The notes below the pieces were generated by a model. That model searched no databases and had not been told where the DNA came from. It was given only the letters and a program-made list of their open reading frames with translations. A DNA stretch of 45,944 nucleotides from Pseudomonadota bacterium (GTDB lineage: Bacteria; Pseudomonadota; Gammaproteobacteria; Steroidobacterales; Steroidobacteraceae), in NCBI GenBank assembly GCA_025355105.1, contig JANYAE010000019.1, positions 1 to 45,944 on the forward strand. The letters are read 5' to 3'. The translations under genes were made by a program, and so were the position numbers. Below are positions 40,195-45,944 of the stretch, one piece after another; position 1 is the first letter of the stretch; every line of letters begins with the position of its first letter.

Positions 40195-40211
40195 GGTTCA
40201 GCGGCCGTTCA
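40195..40211 (+). promoter_or_regulatory. PhoP-type direct-repeat box
   Basis: GGTTCA (40195-40200), five bases, then CGTTCA (40206-40211), an 11-bp-period direct repeat of the form nGTTyA-N5-nGTTyA. That is the spacing of OmpR/PhoP-family operator boxes. It lies 158 bases upstream of the PepSY gene of the two-component operon, so autoregulation is the simplest reading. Confidence 0.45.
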
Positions 40212-40284
40212 GCGCCGAAGCGCCAGTCTTTGCGTTGCGCCCGGAGTCACCGGGCCGTGGCCTGTCCGGGCCCACGGAGGCGCG

Positions 40285-40359
40285 ATGAGCGACGTACTTT
40301 GCGAACGGCGGTCCGCCGCGCGCGGCGGACTCGACGCCGGCCGCGCGGCGAGCCGGTAA
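40285..40359 (+). CDS. Possible 24-residue leader peptide before the two-component operon
   Basis: ATG at 40285 with GGAGG four bases upstream, stop TAA at 40357-40359, nine bases before the PepSY ATG. The peptide begins MSDVLCERRSAARGG and is Arg-rich. A 20-bp perfect palindrome (40311-40330) lies inside it. The strong ribosome site and spacing make translation plausible. Function (regulatory leader or coupling ORF) is a guess. Confidence 0.35.
   Translation: MSDVLCERRSAARGGLDAGRAASR
40311..40330. repeat. Perfect 20-bp palindrome
   Basis: GTCCGCCGCGCGCGGCGGAC is its own reverse complement with no central spacer. It lies 38 bases before the PepSY gene, inside the possible leader ORF. It could be an operator for a dimeric protein or a site for DNA modification; as RNA it could form a stem only with a forced loop. 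Confidence 0.6.
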
Positions 40360-40368
40360 ACTGCCGTC

Positions 40369-40668
40369 ATGCGCGTCCTGAACCTGATGCCCGTGCTCGC
40401 CGCGCTCGCGCTCGGCGCCGGCACCGTGGCGGCGGCCAGCGGCGACGGCGCGGCGGCGCGGCCGTCGGCAACCGACCGGCGCCTCGACGGCGCGCCGCTG
40501 ACGCTCGACGACGCGGTCGAGCTCGTCAAGCGCCGCTTCGATGCGCGGGTCGTGCGCGCCGAGGAGGCGCGCGAGGGCGACGAGCTCATCTACCGGATCC
40601 GCCTGCTGGCGGCCGACGGGCGGGTGTTCACGGTACGGGTCAATGCCCGCAGCGGCAGCGTGGAGTAG
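40369..40668 (+). CDS. PepSY-domain periplasmic protein
   Basis: A 99-residue exported protein: signal peptide ending TVAAA (about residue 23), a short disordered Ala/Arg-rich linker, then one PepSY domain (LTLDDAVELVKRRFDARVVRAEEAREGDELIYRIRLLAADGRVFTVRVNARSGSVE). PepSY modules bind or inhibit proteases or act as sensors, and small ones are often encoded next to response-regulator/sensor pairs. Two bases separate its stop from the regulator GTG. It is probably a periplasmic accessory or a target of the two-component system. Confidence 0.85.
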   Translation: MRVLNLMPVLAALALGAGTVAAASGDGAAARPSATDRRLDGAPLTLDDAVELVKRRFDARVVRAEEAREGDELIYRIRLLAADGRVFTVRVNARSGSVE

Positions 40669-40670
40669 GC

Positions 40671-41365
<695 letters not shown>

Positions 41366-41369
<4 letters not shown>

Positions 41370-42724
41370 AGTCACTCGGCGCCCGGCTGATCGTGACGCT
41401 GTCGGCGCTGCTCGTCGTGGGCTTCGGCCTGACCATCGCGGCGCTCGATTTCTCGTTCCGCGGCCTCGCCGAGCGCTCGCGCCGCGAGGTGCTCGAGGCC
41501 GACGTCGACGCGCTGATCGCGGCGGCCGAGTTCGACCGCCAGGGACGCCTGGCGCCGGTCGAGCAGCAGCTGTCGGAGCCGCGCCTCAAGACGCCGGGCT
41601 CCGGGCTGGTGGCAGTGGTCCGTGCGCGTCGCGGCGGCGAGACCTGGCGCTCGGCCTCGGCGGTCGGCCTCACGCTCAAGCTCGACGATGAGCTGCGACC
41701 GGGCGAGCGCCACGCGCGCAGCCTGACGGCGCCTGACGGCACGCGCTTCCTGGCGTTCTCGCTCGGCGTCGCGTGGGAGACCTCGAGCGGTCGGAGCCGC
41801 GACTACGTGTTCACCGCCGCCGAGAGTCTCGAGCCCTATTTCGGCCAGCTGTACCGCTTTCGCGTCGAGCTGCTGGCGGGCTTCGTCGCCTTCACCGCGG
41901 TGCTGCTGCTCGGCGTGGTTCTCAGCCTGCGCCACCTGCTGCGGCCGCTGCGGCGCATCGAGGCCGAGATCGCCGAGATCGAGGCCGGCCGGCGCGACCG
42001 GCTCGGCGAGGGCTGGCCGCGCGAGCTGGTCGGCGTCGCGCACAACCTGAACGCGCTGCTGCAGGTCGAGCACGGGCGCCTCGCGCGCTACCGCAACACG
42101 GTCGGCAACCTCGCCCACAGCCTCAAGACGCCGCTGTCGGTGATGCGCGGCGCACTTGGTGCCGGGCCCGCGCTCGACCGGCCGCTGATCGAGGCGCAGC
42201 TGGACCGCATGCAGGACATCGTCCGCCACCAACTCGATCGCGCCGCCGCCGCGGCACCGGTGGTCGGCACCGGCGCGCTCGCCGTGGCGCCGGCGCTGCA
42301 GGAGCTCGCCGCGGCGCTCGGCAAGGTGCACGCCGAGCGCGGCCTCGTGATCAGCTGGGAGGCGGCGCCGGAGCTCGCCTATCCGGTCGATCGCGGTGAC
42401 CTGCTCGAGATCGCCGGCAACCTCGCCGACAACGCCTGCAAGTGGGCCCGGCGCACGGTGCGCCTGCAGGCCCGCGAGTGGCCAGGCGCAAACTGGCGCC
42501 GGCCCGGCCTCGTGCTCAGCGTCAGCGACGACGGTCCCGGCATCCCGGCCGACGCGCGCGAGCGGGTCCGTACGCGCGGCGTGCGCCTCGACGAGCAGGT
42601 CCCGGGTCAGGGCCTCGGTCTCGCGATGGTCGATGAGCTCGTCAAGGCCTACGGCGGTACCTTCGAACTCGGCGCCGGCGCCGCCGGCGGGCTTGAGGCC
42701 GTCGTGCGGCTGCCGGGCGCCTGA
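41366..42724 (+). CDS. PhoQ-like sensor histidine kinase
   Basis: A 452-residue inner-membrane kinase. Transmembrane helices lie at about 8-27 and 168-189, with a periplasmic sensor domain of about 140 residues between them. A HAMP-like linker RPLRRIEAEIAEIEAGRRDRLGE follows. The phosphorylation site is H251 in NLAHSLKTPLSVMRG. The ATPase has the N box EIAGNLADNACKWA, G1 DDGPGI and G2 GQGLGLAM. The H-box form (H-S-L-K-T-P-L) and overall size resemble PhoQ. The periplasmic domain has few acidic clusters, so the Mg2+-sensing of PhoQ should not be assumed. The HrpA gene begins two bases after its stop. Confidence 0.93.
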
Positions 42725-42726
42725 GC

Positions 42727-45700
42727 GTGCCCGCCGGGCGTCTGCTGCCGCCGGTCCGCTACCCGGCGGAGCTGCCCATCAGCGCGCGGCGCGACGAGAT
42801 CGTCGCGCTCCTCAAGGCGCACCAGGTCGTCGTGGTCTGCGGCGAGACCGGCTCCGGCAAGACCACGCAACTGCCGAAGATGCTGCTCGAGGCCGGCGTC
42901 CTGCGCCGCGGCCTGATCGGCCACACCCAGCCGCGGCGCATCGCGGCGCGCACCGTCGCGGCGCGGCTCGCCGCGGAGCTGCCCGAAGCGCCGCCAGGCT
43001 TCGTCGGCTACAAGGTGCGCTTCAGCGATGGCACGGCGCGCGATACCGCGATCAAGGTGATGACCGACGGCATCCTGCTGGCCGAGGCCCGCCATGACCG
43101 CGAACTGTGCCGTTACGACGCGCTGATCATCGACGAGGCCCACGAGCGCAGCCTCAACATCGACTTGCTGCTCGGCTTCCTCAAGCGACTGCTGCCGCGC
43201 CGCCCGGAGCTGCGGCTGGTGATCACCTCGGCGACCATCGACCCGGCGCGCTTCTCGGCCTACTTCGGCGGCGCGCCGGTCGTCGAGGTCTCCGGGCGCG
43301 GCTACCCGGTCGAGACCCGCTACCGGCCGCTCGCGGCGGACGCCGACGACCCGGTCGATCCCGGTCTCACCTCCGGCATTCTGGCGGCGCTCGACGAGAT
43401 CAGCAGCGAGCCCGGCGACCTCGGCGACGGCGACGTGCTGGTGTTCCTGCCGGGCGAGCGCGAGATCCGCGAGGCGGCCGAGGCCATCGAGCAGGCGCAC
43501 GGCGCGCGCCTCGCGGTGCTGCCGCTGTACTCGCGACTGGCCTGGGCCGACCAGCAGAAGGTGTTCGAGCGCCGCGGTCCGCGCCGCGTCGTGCTCGCGA
43601 CCAACGTCGCCGAGACCTCGCTGACGGTGCCCGGCATCCGCGCGGTCATCGACTCCGGCCTGGCGCGAATCGCGCACTACAGCGCGCGCGCCAAGATCCT
43701 CAGGCTGCCGATCGAGCCGGTGTCGCAGGCGAGCGCGAACCAGCGCGCCGGTCGCTGCGGACGCATCGGCGCGGGGCTCTGCATCCGCCTGTACGCCGAG
43801 GAGGAGTTCGCGAGCCGCGAGCCGTTCACGCCGCCGGAGGTGCTGCGCACCAACCTCGCCAACGTCATCCTGCAGATGGAGGTGCTCGGGCTCGGCAGCC
43901 CGTCGGACTTCCCGTTCCCCGATCCGCCGGACACGCGGCTGGTCAACGACGGCTATCGCCTACTGCAGGAGCTCGAGGCGGTCGACGCCACCCTGCAGGT
44001 CACCGAGGTCGGTCGCACCATGGCGCGGCTGCCGGTCGACCCGCGGCTCGCGCGCGCGCTGGTCGCGGCCCGCCGCCACGGCGGCCTGCGCGAGACCCTG
44101 ACGCTGGTCGCGGCGCTCTCCATCCAGGATCCGCGCGAACGCCCGAGCGACCGGCTGGCGGCCGCCGATGCGGCGCACGCCGAGGGCGCCGATCCGCGCT
44201 CGGACTTCATGACGCTGCTCGCGCTCTGGGCGCGCTACCAGGCCGAGCGTGCGACGCGCTCGCGCAGTGCGCTGCGGCGCTGGTGCGCCGGCGCGTTCCT
44301 GTCGGCGGCGCGCATGCGCGAGTGGGAGGACCTCGAGTCGCAGCTCGTGACCATCGCCGCCGAGCTCGGCTGGCTGCCGAACGCGGAGCCTGCGGCGGCG
44401 GAGGCGGTGCACCGCGCGCTGCTCGCCGGGCTGCTCGGCCACATCGGCGAGAAGACCGAGCGCGGCGACTACCTCGGGCCGCGCGGCCGTCGCTTCGTGA
44501 TCGCGCCCGGCACGCCGCTTCGCAATCGCGCGCCGCGCTGGCTGATGGCCGCGCAGATCGTCGAGACGCAGCGGGTCTACGCCCGCATCGTCGCCGCGAT
44601 CGAGCCGGACTGGGTCGAGGCCGCCGCCCGGCATCTGGTGCGACGCGACTACGCCGAGCCGGAGTGGGACGTGACCCGCGGCATCGTCAGCGCGCGCGAG
44701 ACCGTGACCCTCTACGGGCTCGTGCTGGCCTCCGGGCGGCGCGTCAACTACGGCAGCGTGCAGCCGGTCCCGGCGCGCGAGATCTTCGTGCGCGAGGCGC
44801 TGGTGCACGGCCGGCTGCGGCTGCGCGCGCGCTTCCTCGAGCACAACGCGCGACTCACGGCCGAGCTCGCCGCCGAGGAGGCGGCACTGCGGCGCCACAC
44901 GCTGCTGGTCGACGACAGCGAGCAGGCGGCGCTCTACCTCGCGCGGCTGCCGCCGACGGTGCACTCGCTGGCGGCCTTCGAGCGCTGGCGCCGCGACGCG
45001 GAGCGCGCCGCGCCGGACGTGCTGTGCCTGACGCGCGAGGAATTGCGCCGCGCCGGCGAGCCGCCGCTCGACCGCGCGCGATTTCCGCTTAGCCTGGCGC
45101 TGGCCGGCAACCGGCTGCCGGTGGAGTACCGCTTCGATCCGGAGTCGGCCGCGGACGGCGCGACGCTGCTGGTGCCGGAGCCGCTGGTGCCGAAGCTTGC
45201 CGCCGGCGAGCTCGACTGGGGCGTTCCCGGCTGGCTCGAGGACAAGCTCACCGCGCTGATCCGCGGCCTGCCGAAGGCGACACGACGGCGCCTCGTGCCG
45301 GCGCCGGACGTCGCTTGCCGCTGTCTCGAGGCGCTCGAAGGTGCCCGCGAGCAGCCGTTCCTGGCCGCCGTTGCGGCCGAGCTGACGCGTCAGGGCGGCG
45401 AGCCGGTGACGCCGGAGGCGCTCGCTGCGGTCGCGCTGCCGCCGTACCTGCGCCTCAACCTGCGGGTGCTCGACACGGGCGGTGCGGTGCTGGCCGAGGG
45501 CCGCGATCCCGTGGCCCTCAAGCGCGCGCAACGCCGTGCCGGCGCCGCGGCGACGAGCGCCGCCGATCCGTGGCAGCGCGAGGACGTGCGCCGTTTTGAT
45601 TTCGGCGTGCTGCCGCAGACGGTCCGCGTCGAGCGCCAGGGCGTCACGCTCGAGCTGCATCCGGCGCTCGTCGACCGCTCGAGCCACGTCTCGCTCACCC

Positions 45701-45944
45701 TGCTCGCCGACGCGAGCCTCGCCGCCGCGAGCACACGCCGCGGGATCGTGCGGCTGCTGGCGCTGGAACTCGTGCAGCCGCTGCGCACCGCCGAGAAGCT
45801 CGTCAGCGCCGACCGCGAGCTGCTGCTGCTGCACCAGCCGGTCGGCGCGGCGCAGGGCCTGGTGCGCGCGCTCGCCGAGCGGGCGCTCGAGCGCGTCTGC
45901 CTGCCGGCCGCCGTCGCCGTGCCGCGCGACACGGCCGGCTTCGC
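42727..45944 (+). CDS. hrpA: ATP-dependent RNA helicase HrpA (3' end outside the window)
   Basis: An open frame from the GTG at 42727 to the window end, 1072 complete codons with no stop. HrpA is about 1300 residues, so roughly the last 200 are missing. It is a DEAH-box helicase with Walker A GETGSGKTTQ (39-48), Q-P-R-R motif Ia, DEAH (136-139), SAT in VITSATID and motif VI QRAGRCGR (339-346). The helicase-associated domains follow, then a long C-terminal region (VPEPLVPKLAAGELDWGVPGWLEDKLTALIRGLPK, LRLNLRVLD) of the DUF3418 type unique to HrpA. Its role is in ribosome rescue and mRNA processing. Coupled to the sensor kinase by a two-base gap. Confidence 0.95.
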   Translation, partial: MPAGRLLPPVRYPAELPISARRDEIVALLKAHQVVVVCGETGSGKTTQLPKMLLEAGVLRRGLIGHTQPRRIAARTVAARLAAELPEAPPGFVGYKVRFSDGTARDTAIKVMTDGILLAEARHDRELCRYDALIIDEAHERSLNIDLLLGFLKRLLPRRPELRLVITSATIDPARFSAYFGGAPVVEVSGRGYPVETRYRPLAADADDPVDPGLTSGILAALDEISSEPGDLGDGDVLVFLPGEREIREAAEAIEQAHGARLAVLPLYSRLAWADQQKVFERRGPRRVVLATNVAETSLTVPGIRAVIDSGLARIAHYSARAKILRLPIEPVSQASANQRAGRCGRIGAGLCIRLYAEEEFASREPFTPPEVLRTNLANVILQMEVLGLGSPSDFPFPDPPDTRLVNDGYRLLQELEAVDATLQVTEVGRTMARLPVDPRLARALVAARRHGGLRETLTLVAALSIQDPRERPSDRLAAADAAHAEGADPRSDFMTLLALWARYQAERATRSRSALRRWCAGAFLSAARMREWEDLESQLVTIAAELGWLPNAEPAAAEAVHRALLAGLLGHIGEKTERGDYLGPRGRRFVIAPGTPLRNRAPRWLMAAQIVETQRVYARIVAAIEPDWVEAAARHLVRRDYAEPEWDVTRGIVSARETVTLYGLVLASGRRVNYGSVQPVPAREIFVREALVHGRLRLRARFLEHNARLTAELAAEEAALRRHTLLVDDSEQAALYLARLPPTVHSLAAFERWRRDAERAAPDVLCLTREELRRAGEPPLDRARFPLSLALAGNRLPVEYRFDPESAADGATLLVPEPLVPKLAAGELDWGVPGWLEDKLTALIRGLPKATRRRLVPAPDVACRCLEALEGAREQPFLAAVAAELTRQGGEPVTPEALAAVALPPYLRLNLRVLDTGGAVLAEGRDPVALKRAQRRAGAAATSAADPWQREDVRRFDFGVLPQTVRVERQGVTLELHPALVDRSSHVSLTLLADASLAAASTRRGIVRLLALELVQPLRTAEKLVSADRELLLLHQPVGAAQGLVRALAERALERVCLPAAVAVPRDTAGF

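Noticed and set aside
43107..45092. 661-residue plus-strand frame inside hrpA
   Set aside because: Off-frame with low-complexity Arg/Ala content; the hrpA frame is open across the whole stretch.
43960..45834. 624-residue minus-strand frame
   Set aside because: Antisense shadow of hrpA; the plus strand has all DEAH-helicase motifs in one frame to the window end.

Overview
The window looks like chromosome of a high-GC gammaproteobacterium. The evidence is a fused aspartate kinase/homoserine dehydrogenase (ThrA type) heading a thrABC cluster, together with MnmA, PurB, AcnA, FadH, YgiQ, MsrPQ, MazG, a PhoPQ-like pair and HrpA, all with strongly GC-biased codons. One PEP-CTERM protein implies an exosortase elsewhere in the genome. 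No rRNA, intact tRNA, insertion sequence or CRISPR array was seen.

Left edge (1-520): this appears to be the right end of an integrated element. It has visibly lower GC, holds one partial gene on the minus strand, and ends in a 45-bp 3' fragment of a tRNA-Lys(UUU), which is the classic scar (attR) of integration into a tRNA gene. Bases 519-1299 hold no gene I can defend.

1300-10100: a PEP-CTERM protein with a good terminator; a GH81 endo-beta-1,3-glucanase followed by a TonB-dependent receptor (a possible small glucan-use locus); a PEBP-fold protein; a methyltransferase-like protein; and a two-gene set of a Cyc2-like outer-membrane cytochrome-porin plus a dihaem cytochrome c4. This last pair resembles the cyc2-cyc1 order of acidophilic iron oxidisers.

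10300-25700: YgiQ; thrA-thrB-thrC running without a break into a NERD-domain protein and a RHH/ParE toxin-antitoxin pair; M20 peptidase and TatD (minus strand); a secreted TPR protein; FadH; a YgjP-like metallopeptidase; tryptophan 2,3-dioxygenase.

25690-32720 (minus strand): MsrQ and MsrP; an iron-uptake operon of a cupredoxin-like protein followed by an FTR1 permease that is continuous in frame with a C-terminal beta-barrel; a HAD phosphatase; aconitase A. The cupredoxin promoter has near-consensus -35 and -10 boxes on a 17-bp spacer, overlapped by a clear Fur box, so this operon should be iron-repressed. The FTR1-barrel fusion with an internal signal-peptide-like junction is the oddest gene architecture in the window.

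32900-45944: a secreted alpha/beta hydrolase; purB, GNAT, an unknown protein and mnmA (minus strand); fumC-nudL-mazG, tightly overlapped; then a PepSY protein, response regulator, sensor kinase and HrpA helicase (cut by the window end). A direct repeat with 11-bp period upstream of the PepSY gene resembles a PhoP-type box. Several genes (mnmA, fadH, tatD, ygiQ) have a -10-like hexamer six or seven bases before the start codon, and the first three lack a Shine-Dalgarno sequence, which suggests leaderless mRNAs.
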